A DNA stretch of 64,000 nucleotides from Pomacea canaliculata (taxonomy: Eukaryota > Mollusca > Gastropoda > Architaenioglossa > Ampullariidae): positions 11,208,735 through 11,272,734 of the forward strand of contig NC_037593.1 in assembly GCF_003073045.1 (NCBI RefSeq), in the 5' to 3' direction. The position numbers were made by a program, and so were the translations under genes. Shown here in pieces: positions 24,031 to 37,243 of the stretch (its first letter is position 1; every line of letters begins with the position of its first letter). Under the pieces are notes generated by a model. That model was given only the letters and a program-made list of their open reading frames with translations. It made no database searches and had not been told where the DNA came from.

Positions 24031-27000
24031 TACCTAGAAACAGAGACCCAACACAACATCCCTTCCAACTTGAACGTGAGTACAAACGAGCGCTCAATGC
24101 TACAAAATTGGAACGTGTGTATGCCAAGCCATTTCTGGCGGGACTTGATGGTCACAGCGATGGAGTGCATGTCCTTTGCAAGCACCCAACCAGCTTATCC
24201 CTGTTGTTGTCAGGAGCTGAAGATGGAGAGGTAAGTTAACTGATGAATCATTTTCATACATGTTGGTTAGACTAAATTGCCATCTGCAATTATTGTGAAT
24301 GTTGCCTTATTAAATTACATTGTTTCTAGTATATATCCCTTTATACCTTCATCCATTGCTTTATGTTCTACTCTTGTACTTAATCTTTATGTATGCAGTG
24401 TGTCAATACGTATCTCGTTGTTCACTTTGTTCTCTTTCATTTATCATTACTGGTCTGCACAAAGAGTGCACTCTGTCTTGGTTTTGATTCTGTGAGTTAC
24501 AAGTACACAGTATTATTATTATATTAAACAGTCTGTTTTTCTTAAGATTAAGACAAGAGAGTATATAGCATTGTTTGCCTCTTCCTTCACTTCCTTTTGG
24601 CATTGCTGCTTAGGTTAAAAGAAAGATCAATAAGAAATTTCTGATTTATAAAATGGATAAAGATAGGTTAGTTAAAATGTGGTTTTATCTATTTTAGCCA
24701 TCAATGATAGCCTTGTTTATGCTTTGAAATAATTGTTTTATTGGTAAAGATCTTGTTATAAAAGCACATTTTTTTGTTCAATACTGGAAAGACCTTTTGA
24801 CTTTATATTACAGATGATCTGCTGGAATCTTGCAAAGCGTGCAGTTGTAAAGAAAGTCCTAGCTCATGATGGTGCAGTCAATGGACTTTGTATACACAGA
24901 ACAGGCAAACATTTATATTCTGTAAGTTTAATTCATGATGATGGGCATAAGTTTCCCAGCCCTACCCTCCAAAAGAAAAGATAAGAACACTAGTTTTATG
25001 TGGCAGCGTTTGTGCATTCTTTTGAGTGCATAGCCAGTCCTAGCATGTATCTTTAAAAAAAATCTGTAACCTGTCCATGAAAATTGGTACTAATGGTATT
25101 CATGGGTTTGGTTGAGGACCTAAAAACACATGTAATTTTACATAAGCGTCAATCATTATCCATTTATCTGATGTCAGAATTGCACCCCTGAAGAATATTA
25201 AAACTACCAAGGATTTCTATGCAGATAGTTTATCAGTCTCATTCTGAAAGCATTAAACTGTTATTGGTATCTGCAAATTAATTTCATGAAATGAAATTTC
25301 AGTGTGGATTTGATCAAACGATCAAGAAGTGGGATATTTCACCTGAAGGCATAATCTCAGACATGCCTGCTACAACGCTACTTGGAAAGGTATGTTGCCA
25401 AACTCTGCGTGTTTGTCTGTGTGCACACCCATGCACTTTCTTGCTTGCTTGTGTTCGTGCATACATGAAGATGATGCATTTAAATGCATACATTTTGTGT
25501 ATGTGTGAGACTAAGAAACAGTGGACAAGTGCTGTAAAGATTTTGTGTGTGAGAGAACGGGAGAGTTTATGTACAATTCATTTTTGCTGCTAACTTCGCC
25601 TTTAACTTTTGTCTAAAGCTTAAGTATTGCTTATGTTTAAAGCCCGTGTCCAGATGTTCTTTGCTTTATTTTGCAAACTTGTTTTTGTTGACAGTGTGTT
25701 TACCAAAGCATAGACCACCACTGGTTTGATGATACATTTGTAACCAGTGGACAAACAGTAGATGTTTGGGTTGACCAGAAAACAGAACCACACCGATCCT
25801 TTGCGTGGGGAGTGGAAAGTGTTCATCATGTCAAATTCAACCCTATAGAGGTCAGTGCTATGATCATAAACATTTATTTCTAATGCACAGCTGCCTCAAC
25901 CAATTCCATCTCTAGTATGGCTTCCTTTTTCGTTTGCCCATGTGTTATGCATTATCTACCCACCAACGTAACCCATATTGTTGCATAATTCTAGCCATAA
26001 ATACACACATTTTCTTTCAGCTGAAATTGATGTTTTCTTTTAAGTAAGATTCAATATATATTAGGCATGTTGTGCATGTGCATACTTCAAAGTGTGAGTG
26101 TGATGTCCCTTCATCTCACTGGCTTGAGGGTGACTGCTGTCCATGTTCTTCTTGTCTGTGATGATGGATTTTCATCATTTTTGGTCTCTCCAAACTGCTG
26201 GTGACATGTGCTTTTTGCTGTTTTATATGGCTCTGTTCTAAACTATCTGCCTATATGTGCACCTTCTTGTTTCCTTCTTCATCACCTGATGGTCTCCCAT
26301 TGCAACTTGTAGAAGTGCTGCAACAAGTCATGACCACAACGTGTAGGATAGTCAGCTTTCCTGACGTATCAGAGATTTAAATGTGCATTCATCATTATGA
26401 TTATTGCATTTTTTTTTAGAAGTCCAATCTGTTAAACATAACCACGTCCATGATGAAAAGTATGCTTTTTAAAGGGTAACATCACGCTGAAATTAGAGAC
26501 CTGTGCCGATATCTAATTTTCTTTGTTATTATTTCCATTTTTTAATTTTTTTTTGTTTTTACTTATTTCACCAGATAATTTTTCAGTTCAATTAAATGTT
26601 TCAACCATTTTACTGTTAATCCACAATTAAATAAACTTTTTTTTTCTTGCTTTTCTTTCTTACTTTTGAATGAGTAAAAATAAGCAAAAATTAAAGGTGT
26701 ATGTCTGCCCTCTAGATTTTTTAAAATACATTTCTATTGTACTTTTTGTTTTTATTTCATTTTAGTTGTTTTGCATTATTTTATAATTTATTACTTTGTT
26801 TAATTTTTTGTTTAATTTTTTTCTTTATTTATTTTATTCAAGGTAATCTTAAAGTCATGTCATTATTTGATTTATTAATTGCTTTTTGAGCTCTTGTACC
26901 TGCTCTCAAACTATAAGAAATCAAAAGCTTCAGTTAATAAATTTATTTTTAAAAATCCAGCTAAAATGTATTAGTATGTTTTGTAAAGTGCTTTCAACCT

Positions 27001-30000
27001 GCCTTGATGGTTGGAAAGGCACCACTTAAATCGACATTATCATTAATAATAAACAGTCATCCCCATAGTACTTAACCTTTTTAGGACTTTTGAAGGGGAC
27101 AAAAAAGAGCAAAGGGTAGATGGATCCAACATCATGAGCATTCCAGTCTGACAAAACTGTCCTCAGAATAAGGATGCAGGGGAGGTCATCGTAAGTGGCA
27201 AGGGGAAAATCTTTGTTGCTGTGGAGTTGTTAGAACAATGCAATTTGCAAAGAGAATTTAGATCTCTTGCTATGGAGTAAATTGGGCATGCCATTATATA
27301 TGTTGCATTACACTCTCTTTGACCTAAGATCAGTCTATATGTCTGCTGTTTTTTGACAGACGTATCTGCTTGGTGCTGCAGCTCATGACAGAACCATCAT
27401 CCTGTATGACATGCGAGGCTCTGCGCCACTTAGAAAGGTGACATTACATAATGGGTTTTTATGTGGGGGGAGGGGTTTATAAACTGGTGAACGTGCATCT
27501 TTAAAGATACACTCGTGAAATAAGTCTCTATAGTAATGAATGCAACTCTATTGACAGGTGCTTTTGAAGATGCGCACCAACACTCTTTCTTGGAACCCCA
27601 TGGAGCCTATGACATTTACAGCTGCAAACGAAGATTACAAGTGAGGATTACTCATTTTCATGAGAGTGCTTTCTGCCTCCAGGCAGGCTTTTAGAGATAT
27701 TTATCTTCGTCTTGTAAAGATTAAACACTCGGTGATACTCAGGCGTGTTGAAGAGACTGTAAAATAGTGCTTGAACCATATGCTTCTTCATCTAATTTTT
27801 TTTTCTTCTTGTTCCAGCCTCTACACATTTGATATGCGAAAATTGTCCATGCCGCTTAACATTCACATGGACCATGTTTCAGCTGGTAAGTATTTATATA
27901 TCTTTGGTTGATGACATTGCCCCAGTCCTTGCATGGGGGGGGGGGGGGAATTTAAGTTATACTTTCCTCAGTCTGTTATATTTGGGATTTTTAATTTTAT
28001 TATTTGTGATATTTTACTTTCATGCAAATAGTTTTAGACCAAAAAATAGTGTTTATGCCTATCATTCATTTACTTGAAGGCCTACCATTGATCACTATCA
28101 CAATGAATAGTACTGAATGTACACTGTAGCGGTCCTTTCAGTAATCTAACCATAACCAAACCTAAAAGAATGTTGTTTATCTGATTTCTCTTATTTTGAT
28201 TTTAATTTTTATTGGCTGGGGATAAACCTACTAGTGTTGGATACCAGACTAGCTAGTAAACTCTGCTGCCTTTACAGAGAACATGAACAAATAGCAGTCT
28301 TGAAACATTTGTATTTGAAATGTTGTATGCAGTTCATATTTTGACCTACTATGTCCAGGTCTCTTCTCTTAGTTTACTGATTAAAAGGATCAGTCTAATG
28401 CTAGTTTTAATATGGATGTTCAGCTTGGCCTTTAGAGAGCTCCTTGCTTTATTGTGGTCAGTTGAATGGGTCCTCTACTGCAAATAATAATATAACAACT
28501 TCTTTCTCTTCTTTAGTTATGGATGTGGATTACGCACCTTCTGGACGGGAGTTTGTATCTGCAGGTTATGATAAATGTCTAAGGATTTTTCAAGTGGACA
28601 AAAGCCGCAGCAAGTAAGCTAAGAAAATGATGGGATATTTTTAAGAAATGTGAAAGAAAAACATTAAGAAATTGTTTATTTGTAAACACAGTGGTTGTAG
28701 CAGAAAAAAAGCAGTTTGTACCAAACATTCTTTGGTTCCACCATAGCAGTAATTTGACAGACATGTCCTATGATCTTAATCTGTGACCTTAATATGGTAG
28801 CTCACTCCTACATCTGGAGCCTTAACATAGATCACCTCTTGTGCCACAGGGAGATCTACCACACAAAACGCATGCAGCGAGTGACGTGTGTGCGCTGGTC
28901 ATTGGACAACAGGTACATTGTCTCTGGATCTGATGAGATGAACATACGTCTCTGGAAAGCAAAAGCTTCAGAGAAACTTGGTATTGTGAGTATTTTTATT
29001 GGCATAAGGTTCACATCGCATTCGCCACTCGGGCTCGAAGGCTACATTCAAACGCTCTGTGAAAACATCTGTTGACAAAGTACTATCCCCGAGTTACTAT
29101 TTTTAACTCCCTAGTCTGACATGTCAACCATCCAGTAACGACTCCATCTTACACTGTTTACATTATCTACATCCCTCTTGTACCTCATCTTTATGGTGCT
29201 CAGTGTGCCTGTAGGTACTCTCCACTGGCTGTTATGTTTCACTTATCATTATTGGTCTGTGCAGAAAGTGCAATCTATCTTGGTTGTGATGCTGCTCATT
29301 AGTTATTATTATTATAAGGTTGCTGAGTTTGTTGGGAATGAGGCACATACAGTAGTCTGTATACTTGTAATATTGTAATGATAGGCTTACATTCTGTTTA
29401 AGTAACTGGTTGGTAAAGAAACATGTGCTTATTGTGGTGAGACTTACCACAATAGTTTTCCGGAAAGAAAACTGGTCTGGTGTTGGCTTTAAGAGGTAGC
29501 TTGTGGTGGAGGGATGCATAAGAGTCCTGTGTATGTCGGTTATTTCCTTATGTAGCATTAGTAATTTTATCTCCTTTGTAGGTGATGGGCAAGGTCTGTT
29601 ATCTGTTTCCTGTCCACAAGTGTACATTTTACTGTTGCCAGTACTAATCTTTGTTTAAAAAATATGCTAAAGGTTGTTTTGATGTTGAACCATTGTTGTT
29701 CATTCTGTTTTTGTTAGTCAGAAAATGATAAATCAGTAAATAGCTAACTCTTCTTTTCCAGCTCAAACCAAGAGAAAAGGCTGCAATGAACTATGCTGAA
29801 GCTCTTAAAACACAGTTTGCCCACCTACCTCAGATTCGTCGAATTTCTCGACATCGTCATGTTCCTAAAATGGTGTACAATGCTTCACACCAGATGAGAG
29901 AAATGAAAGACAAAGAAAAGAGGAAGTCAGTAAAGTTGATCTCTCCCACCCCTTTCTTTGTTTTTATTTTTATTCCTTACCTTTAAATGTACTGTTTGTG

Positions 30001-30501
30001 GAGTGGACCATGCCTTGTTTTGTATTGTTTAGCTGAATGTCAGGTTAATGTGGAGCAGGATTAATCCTAGATTTCAAAGTTGCCTGCAACATACATGAGA
30101 AAAAAAAATGAAAGCTGCTGATTATTATTTCTGACACCCAGCCTTATTAGGAACAGAATTTAGAAATTAAACCTGCCATCATCTTGGTCATAAGAGCCAG
30201 TTATTTACTACACATTTTACTGTGACTGTTTTTTTTTTCTTTATTATTGTTTAGCTTTGTGTCTTTCTTCTGTAATGAAACTATTTTTAGCATCATTATT
30301 GCATGATTATTATATCGACTAAAATATCTCTCTTTTGCACCTTGAGATCTAACACTATCGATATGTTGTTTTTTTTATTTAGTTTTGGTATTCTTCCTTT
30401 AATAAACTGTTTTCCTGTCTTCTAGGGAGGCAAGGAGAAAAGCCCACAGCAAGCCCGGAAAAGAACCAGAAAAGAAACTAGTTGCAGGAGAAAGGGAGTG
30501 A
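24031..30501 (+). CDS. DCAF13: DCAF13 / WDSOF1 (Sof1 homologue), WD40 protein, 11 exons, 5' end missing
   Basis: Exons: 24031-24230, 24814-24921, 25303-25389, 25695-25850, 27360-27437, 27558-27640, 27818-27885, 28517-28613, 28850-28985, 29762-29925 and 30426-30501. All internal boundaries are AG/GT, and the exons join in one frame of 416 codons plus TGA. The protein has WD40 repeats, with landmarks ALNATKLERVYAKPFLAGLD near the start, NEDYNLYTFDMRKL, HVSAVMDVDY, DKSRSKEIYHTKRMQ, SGSDEMNIRLWKA, and the basic Sof1 C-terminal domain (RRISRHRHVPK, then a Lys/Arg-rich end). This follows vertebrate DCAF13 (about 445 residues) almost throughout. Family knowledge: a nucleolar factor in the small-subunit processome needed for 18S rRNA maturation, and a CUL4-DDB1 substrate receptor in vertebrates. 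The first exon uses a phase-1 acceptor, so roughly 20-25 N-terminal residues are missing. I see no disruption; it looks functional. Confidence 0.93.
24350..24525 (+). repeat. Intronic dispersed repeat with ATT-type tail, copy 1
   Basis: TTATCATTACTGGTCTGCAC, then AGAGTGCACTCTGTCTTGGT and a TATTATTATTAT tail correspond to the sequence at about 29150-29320 in a later intron. The ATT tail suggests a SINE or LINE 3' end. Confidence 0.55.
29150..29320 (+). repeat. Intronic dispersed repeat with ATT-type tail, copy 2
   Basis: TTATCATTATTGGTCTGTGC, then AGAAAGTGCAATCTATCTTG and TTATTATTATTATAAG match copy 1 near 24350-24525. Both lie in DCAF13 introns in the same orientation. Confidence 0.55.
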
Positions 30502-30855
30502 ATGTTGCTTTTTGTCTCATTAACTGTGATGGTCACAAGATGATCACCTTTCGAAACATTGTTTTGGTCGCTTGAGACCGATTCTTTCCCTTTTGTCATT
30601 TTTCGCCATGGACTTTCTCAGATTGTGTATTGGATAGCCTCCCTTCTGAACTCTTTATGGACTGCTGCAACACATGAGAATTCATGAGAACTGGAATTCT
30701 ACAGTGGAGAAGGGTAGAGAGAAAGTGAGTGCCAGAGGTTGTGTGAGTGAGTGAAGAGGGCCGGTGAGTTGGTGGATGAGAGGACAAGTGCATGTTGATT
30801 TGCAGTGAATGCTGTTGGAGCTTTACAAAGGAATAAATGTAAACGGAAAAAAGTG
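30502..30855 (+). terminator. DCAF13: DCAF13 3' UTR with polyadenylation signal
   Basis: A canonical AATAAA lies at 30832-30837, about 330 bp after the stop codon, followed by a GT-rich stretch. This is a plausible cleavage site; the exact end is not known. Confidence 0.6.
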
Positions 30856-30859
30856 CTTG

Positions 30860-32310
30860 TTGTTGCTGTAATGGTTTTTCTATTCCCCGTTTGTGAGGGA
30901 AAGAAGTGGCAATATGTGAGGTTGTTTCCAGAAACTTGACATAGTGGCATCTCAGAGATACTTTAAATAATAATGATGAGCTTTTATAACACAAAAGCCT
31001 ACTATATAGCCTATTATCACCAAAAAAAAACCCCCATGTGGTCTAAGGGACTCTAAGCAATCATAAAATGCAATGTGGCAAGGGTAATATCAAGATAAAG
31101 ACGTCTACAGAGATGCAAGTACATAAAGAGATCTTATCCTCTCACATTAGTACTCAAGTGCTACTTGTTGACTTTGACAGTCATAAAAATGTATGTCCCG
31201 GCTTACGTTTGTAGCATAGCTGGACTATCGCATCAAACTTTAAAAGATTGATGACAGTATACATCTGTGAAAGAGGGACAAAAACCATAATGACATAATA
31301 ATCTGTTCTGACCACAGAAAATGGTTCGCAAACAGAACGAGTAACAGCACTGACCCAGCAGGAATCCTATGTGACGGTCATCCAGTACTCGATTCAGCCA
31401 GTCAGGAGTCGATTTGACCACCAATTAAAGAATTAGTTAAAAGTTCACATACAAACCATGAGAGATTTGTCTAAGCTATATGTTAATATCACCACAATTT
31501 TTGTTTAGAAGTTGGTCGCGCAGACGATCCAAAGGTGTCCCCATTACTACTTACAAAGGTTCCTGTGAATTCAGGTTCATATCATACCCAATAATACTGC
31601 GCTCTAGGTAACTTTCTGATTTAAAGATGGCCGCACTTTCAAATTTCAACACGGAATAACCTTTTCAAAAAAAAAAAAGGCATGAAGAATTCAGTTTTAA
31701 AAATCTGAAATTGTAAAAATGAAAGTGAATATTGGAAGACCGCGACTTATATTGACTAGTTCCACACAGAAACGACGAAAGTGACAAAAGATCGATGTGA
31801 GCAGGTCAAGCAATACCTGGGGTGGGAGGAGAAATTGTATTGTACTCAAAGCCAGCGACTGACGATATTTCACGGCAAAGCAGCCAACCATGTACACAGA
31901 TGCCACATGCAGACAAAGAACACTGTGCCCGAGACGAGATCGGAACCCATGACAGCCAGTCTTCCCTGCATTAGCGACAGGCGCCAACTGTTGCACACTG
32001 GACCACCCTGCCTACAAAAGAGACTCAGTGAAAATTCATTTTGCAGTTGAACAGATCGGAGTCAAAAGAGCTATGGCGGCTTAGCAACAGCAGGGAAATA
32101 ATGATCTAGTTCTAGTTAAATGCGGTGTCACGGTCCAACGATTTTCAAATTCTACATCAAGATAGGTAATTTAACTATAGATAATTTTTAATAATTGATC
32201 ATAAGAATGCATGTTCTCCGAGAACCATAACTTGAATTATATTGTAGGATCGAGTCAAAACTGGATTAAAAAAAAAATTGAATATTTACTTCGCATTTAA
32301 CTCCCACATG
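30860..32310. other. Gene-free stretch after DCAF13
   Basis: Apart from the minus-strand SINE near 31.9 kb, I see no gene or recognisable repeat. The sequence is AT-rich with short A runs. Confidence 0.55.
31885..32013 (-). repeat. tRNA-derived SINE, minus strand
   Basis: On the minus strand, GTGGTCCAGTGTGCAACAG resembles an A box and TCATGGGTTCCGATCTC a B box. They are followed by GGCACAGTGTTC and GTGGCATCTGTGTACATGG. The same order occurs in the array SINE (43711-43860), where GGCACGCTGTTC and GTGGCATCTGTTTACATGG follow the B box. So this is a diverged member of the same family outside the array. Confidence 0.65.
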
Positions 32311-32314
32311 TACT

Positions 32315-32840
32315 ATGGAACCACGAACTAATATATCCCTGGACTGCTGGCAAATTTCTTTTTCCCCACTTAACTGCTAAAACGAGGCATTAGACGACAT
32401 AGCTTCCGGTTTATTCACATTCATTGTTTAGGCTCGCCGAGACTAACAGCGGATCACTTCGCAAGAGCCCAAGAGTGAGTCTCGGCATACAGACATCAGT
32501 CCATCAATACACGTCCATGATGGAACCAAGGATGTGTATAGGTGGACTGCTGTCTGTCTGCCGAGACCAACGCTTATAGCTTCTTGCGAAGTTCTCAGCT
32601 GTTAGTTTCGACGATCCGTAACAAAGAATGTGACTAAGCCGGAAGCTTTCTTGTATCATGCCTCGTTTTAGTAGTTAATCTGAAATGTGAATAGACCGGA
32701 AGCTTTCTTGTCTCCTGCCTCGTTTTAGTAGTTAATCTGAAATGTGAACAAGTCGTAAGGTTTGTCGTCTCACGCCTCGTTTTAGCAGTTAACGGGAATA
32801 AATCGTCTGCCAGATGTCCAGGGATATTAGTTCGCGATGG
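32315..32840. mobile_element. Full palindromic GCCGAG MITE, about 0.5 kb
   Basis: The left arm (CCACGAACTAATATATCCCT at 32321, then AACTGCTAAAACGAGGC, CTTCCGGTTTATTCAC, GGCTCGCCGAGACTAACAGC, GTCTCGGCATACAGACATCA) is repeated inverted on the right, ending ATATTAGTTCGCGATGG at about 32840. The centre lies near 32520. The right arm is longer because the GGAAGCTTTCTTGT...CCTCGTTTTAGTAGTTAA block is present about three times in tandem (32640-32800). No coding capacity. Other copies in this window carry one arm only. Confidence 0.8.
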
Positions 32841-32849
32841 AACGATTGT

Positions 32850-33763
32850 GTGTAGTGAATCTGTTGCCGTAGTCATGACACCACGTGCAAATCCGAAGTT
32901 CAAGTAGAGTTCAGCACGTGAGAGCAAAAGACAGTGAGTAGATTATAAGGACCACACCGTCGGCGCCGGGTGTCAGATGTCACAGACCGTATTTTTATTT
33001 GAGGGCAGTGACTATCTCTTGACTCTTGCTGCCTTACCTTACCCAACCCTTTGTGGGGTCAGGGACCCACGTTCGACAGCTGGGTGGAGTGGTGGGGGGA
33101 GTTCACATCACTTCCCACTGTTTATGTTTCCGATCTGTGCATCCACACGACTTCTGCTGCACTCAACGATGAGAAGTGTGTACTCTGCCTTTAGTTGCAT
33201 GAGTTCCCTCCTCGTCAATGAATGTCAGTGAGCACCAATACTTCCTAGGTTGCAGCATTGACGACAGTACTCCTGGTACATCATCATAGTTGCCATCGTC
33301 ATAGTTATCATTGTCATGATCATTAGATAAAATAATGAGATAGACTTTGAATCGACTAACGGTCTCTCCCATATTATCCCACGTCCTACGGTTCCCCTGT
33401 ATTCACTTCAGTAAGTACTGTGGGTGGGTGTGGCTTATTTCAAATTATTTCAATGCTTGTCTTAAGGCGGGAAAAACGAGACCTGCAATCTAGCTGTCAT
33501 CAAAAATCTCACTTTAAATCTTAACTGGCTGCGATGACACTTTTCTTTTGCAGATGCCACCGTTGATCCCACAATTGTGTTCCGATCACTTGATCAACAT
33601 AATTCATGTCTCCTTTAACCTTGTCGACAACAACTAGATATTTGTCCTCACCTCTGTGTAATGTAGTGTTTACAGGCGTCCATGACTTATAATTAATGTT
33701 AGTTATTTCTCTAAAAGCGCGCAGGCAGGAAGTGTGAGTATGCGCTTTAAAAATTTTGCATTT

Positions 33764-33795
<32 letters not shown>

Positions 33796-34530
33796 ATTAT
33801 TAATTGCGCTACAACAGTAATTAATTTTTTCCTCGTTCTTATTCCTGTTCTACTTCTTGTTCTTTTTATTAGTTTAGTAGATTACATTGAGATTAATCAT
33901 CGAGCTAATGTCAAAGCTCTCAGTTTTTTCCCTCTACCCCGTCACACACACATGATGGGAGATAATTATCAGTTATTAGACTGCACCTCTTACCAAACTT
34001 AAGGGGAATATCAAGAAACACATGGCCGATGACCACATCTTGTCAAGAAATGATGTTGGAGATTAGTTGCTTTTTTGATGTTGTTGTTTTCTGGTACAAT
34101 GTCGTTTACATTGATTAGATTGTTTTTGCTACACGTAGCAAAGGAAAAGATCACGTGAAGGAAACATCTGTTGTGAGAGTTCCCCCCTACCACCCAACCA
34201 AGCCTCCACAACTTCCTTGCAGCTGGCGAGGTGAGAGTTCACAAAGAGAAAATCTTATCATCCCAGGTTCATCATAAGAAGGTGAAAATCAGTGCTACTC
34301 TCCTTCCCTCCTCCCATCCAACCATCCACACACAAAGAGAGAGAGAGCGAGAGAGCGAGAGCGAGAGAGCGAGAGAGCGAGAGAGAGAAATAAAGAAAGG
34401 AAGGAAGGAAGGAAGAGATTTTTGATTGATTGAATGATTATTCAAAGGAAATGGCACCATAGAAGGGGAGCAGACAACAACAATAATACAATGTTACATT
34501 CAATGGTACACTGCATTCAAAACCCATTCA
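32850..34530. other. Gene-free stretch with microsatellites
   Basis: It contains an (ATT)n tract at about 33758-33808 and a GA tract at about 34334-34388 with GGAA repeats to about 34412. No gene is supported; open frames are short or made of microsatellite. Confidence 0.6.
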
Positions 34531-34539
34531 AGCTTGTCC

Positions 34540-34895
34540 ATTACAACAGGATTTAAAGTTAAAAACTGTTCAACGATGACGTATCAAATAAACAAGCTGT
34601 CAGATAGATAACGTTGAACGCATTTTCGGCACGTTTTGAAGAGGGCTGAGAAGGTTGAGGGTCTGGATAGGAAGGATGCATGGATGGTCGTTCCTTCACA
34701 TTAATTTATGTAGTTTATTTATACACACCAAAGATAAGAAATACAACTGTAAGCATTTTCAACCTACGAAGTTCTCTCCACCAGCTGTTGCTTCGGAATC
34801 AATGTCAGATGCTGCAACACCCATCCTTTACATTATTACATTACTTTCATCCATCCTGGCAAAGATGTTCGAACTCACACTGTTAGAGGTTGTTT
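34540..34895 (+). repeat. Left edge of the tandem array (partial unit A start)
   Basis: AAAAACTGTTCAACGATGAC, GGAAGGATGCATG...CCTTCACATTAATTTATG and TTCGGAATCAATGTCAGATG correspond in order to 42370, 43005 and 43400 in the next unit. Segments present there are missing here. From about 34895 to 36150 the similarity stops, and it resumes at TGTATAAACTGTAATG. Confidence 0.7.
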
Positions 34896-34899
34896 TGCT

Positions 34900-36140
34900 T
34901 GTCATTATGACACTTTTAAGCTTTTACTGACTTTCATACCCGACATATAATGTTGGGATGTATGGCTGATTACACACAGGTCATTACTTTGAAAATCTTG
35001 ACACCAGATGTTGTGAATGGTGCACCAACGTGACGTAATACACTGTTATCAGCGCTCGTTGGTCGAAGGTGTGAGTCGTAGTAGCGGATAATTAATTAAA
35101 GAATGGGTTTTGGAGGCTGAAATTTACAGGTTAGTTTTATATCGCCTCTATCTACTGATAACTGCAAAAATCGTAAACCGTTAAGGCCTTATTTTGCGCA
35201 ATACGAAATTTAATTATAAGCCCCTTTAAGGACCATACGCACCTTACATGTCTACTTTTGAAATATAAATATGACTGTGATCTATAGCTAGCCAAATTTT
35301 AAAAAAGACAAAATCACTCACAATGATTAAAAAAAAAAAAAAGGTATGGGAATACACAAAAGAGATGAAAGCTCGAAAGGGTTAACTAGAGACTTGCTAA
35401 AAACTGACACTAATACACCTGTCGGTAAATCTTTCATGTTTTCGTGACTTACCAGACTAAATATCATTACAAGGGACATGCTGAATAAATCCTCTACAGA
35501 AATATAAGCAGGAACCAAGCTCGAACAGGAGACAATCGAGATATCATGACGATACACTTACTGTTCACGTCTTCAAGTGGAGTTTGGCAAGAACAGAGGC
35601 AGCCATCCGTGGTCACTGATGGAGGTGAGCATGTACGCACTGACAGCGGGTGTTGGAAGAAGAACGAAGGAACTTAACTGATCAGCCGATTTGAAGTGGT
35701 GAGTGGTTTTACGGGTACACAAAGAGCTAATTTCTGAAGATATAAATAGCCCATAATGACCAGTAACTACTTATACAATCTGACAACAGTTATCATGGAG
35801 TGAGGATTAAATCGTGCTCACAAGACGTAGACAGGTTTTTTGACTGGGGTTGCTTTTAATTTTTTTTAAATTACGGTAATCGTCTGCATTTCTCGTTTTT
35901 CTGAAAAACTCATACTTTAGCAAACCCACTGGAATCGCGTACTTTGCTAGCGGATAGATTAATCACGGGCATGTTTGTTTAGAGCGACCGAAATACGCGT
36001 CTCAGAAAGTAGTTGCAGAAGAGCACAATAAATTCATGCATCAGTAACAGAGACGTACAGCAGCAGAGAAAATGTCGCGCCGCATGGAATCATGGGAGCA
36101 CGTGCATCCACAAGGAGAAAAGCAAATATTTAGTTACGTA
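34900..36140. other. Sequence unique to unit A, no gene
   Basis: It has no counterpart in units B, C or D, where the flanking sequences are adjacent. It is AT-rich with no convincing open frame. It could be an insertion in A or a loss from the ancestor of the others. Confidence 0.5.
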
Positions 36141-36390
36141 GCATAGATGTTGTATAAACTGTAATGATTTTAGACTATCAAACCTAGCGATTAAACGAAT
36201 ATAACAATGTCATTAAAATGTTGTGTTTTTTTGTTGTTGTGAGGATTGTATCTACGTCCCGAAGGTACAGAGTGGCTCTAGCATTCCATACGGAGAGGCG
36301 ACTACACGCAATAAAACTTTGACGTGTTTAACAAAATGACGTCATCAGATATTCAGTATGACGCAGCACGATGTCACGTTTCAGATGCCA

Positions 36391-36520
36391 GTAGTCGGCT
36401 GTTCAGAGGCGCAAGGGCTAGAGTTGAAGGTTGGCTGTCCTAAGTTCAGCTCTCGCCTCAGGCACGCTGTTCTTTCCTCACAGGTGTCTCTCTGGGTGCT
36501 CAAGCTTTCTCGCGGAAGTA
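36391..36520 (+). repeat. tRNA-derived SINE in unit A, ending at a splice-donor-like site
   Basis: GAGGCGCAAGGGCTAGAG (A-box-like) and TAAGTTCAGCTCTCGCC (B-box-like) match the SINE in the other units, but a segment of about 35 bp is missing after GCACGCTGTTCT. It ends CGGAA|GTAAGC, a possible 5' UTR splice donor. Confidence 0.65.
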
Positions 36521-37243
36521 AGCAATATTTCTATAACATCATACATAGGTATGCAAACAAATATGTCAGTAACATAATGTGTTCGATTTAGTCATTCTTA
36601 TAAAGAGATGAACACCAAAATCTTTCTGTTTACTTCCGTGTCAATTAAAAGGTACGAACTAACAAAAAAAACTTTAAAAAAAATTATGGTCCTCGGCACA
36701 TATCAAGAGTCTTTCTCTTTCTTTTGGTTTTGTTCTTGGATCTTCGTGTCTTCTTGATCTGTGCCTTTTGCTGTTGGGCCTTTACAACTTGTCTTACGTG
36801 AGACACAGACACGCGCTCAAACACTAAAGCTTACACTCACCTATGCTAAAGGTATCAGCAAAAACACAATCTGATCAGCGCGAATGGCCACCAGCGGTTC
36901 TTTGTATATATATATATAGAAGACAGTTGATGCATTATTAATCTGCAACTTACACAGCTTTAAACTATATATATATATATATATGTAAAATAATAAAAAA
37001 GCATATTGAAATACAATATTTAAATAGAGGGCTTCACTAATTATGTTTCTTTGGTATTGAGCCTGTAGATGGCTGGGTCTCGTCTTGTTTAGTTGTTTTT
37101 GTACACGCGTATTGATCACTCATTTATGTATCTGTTTTTGTTGTAAAAACTGTTCAGCTTCTTATGTTTATGGTTTGTTGACTTGCAGAAAAAAGTCGGA
37201 GCTTAGCTAAATCGTTTTAACGATAGAACATCAGAGAACAGCG

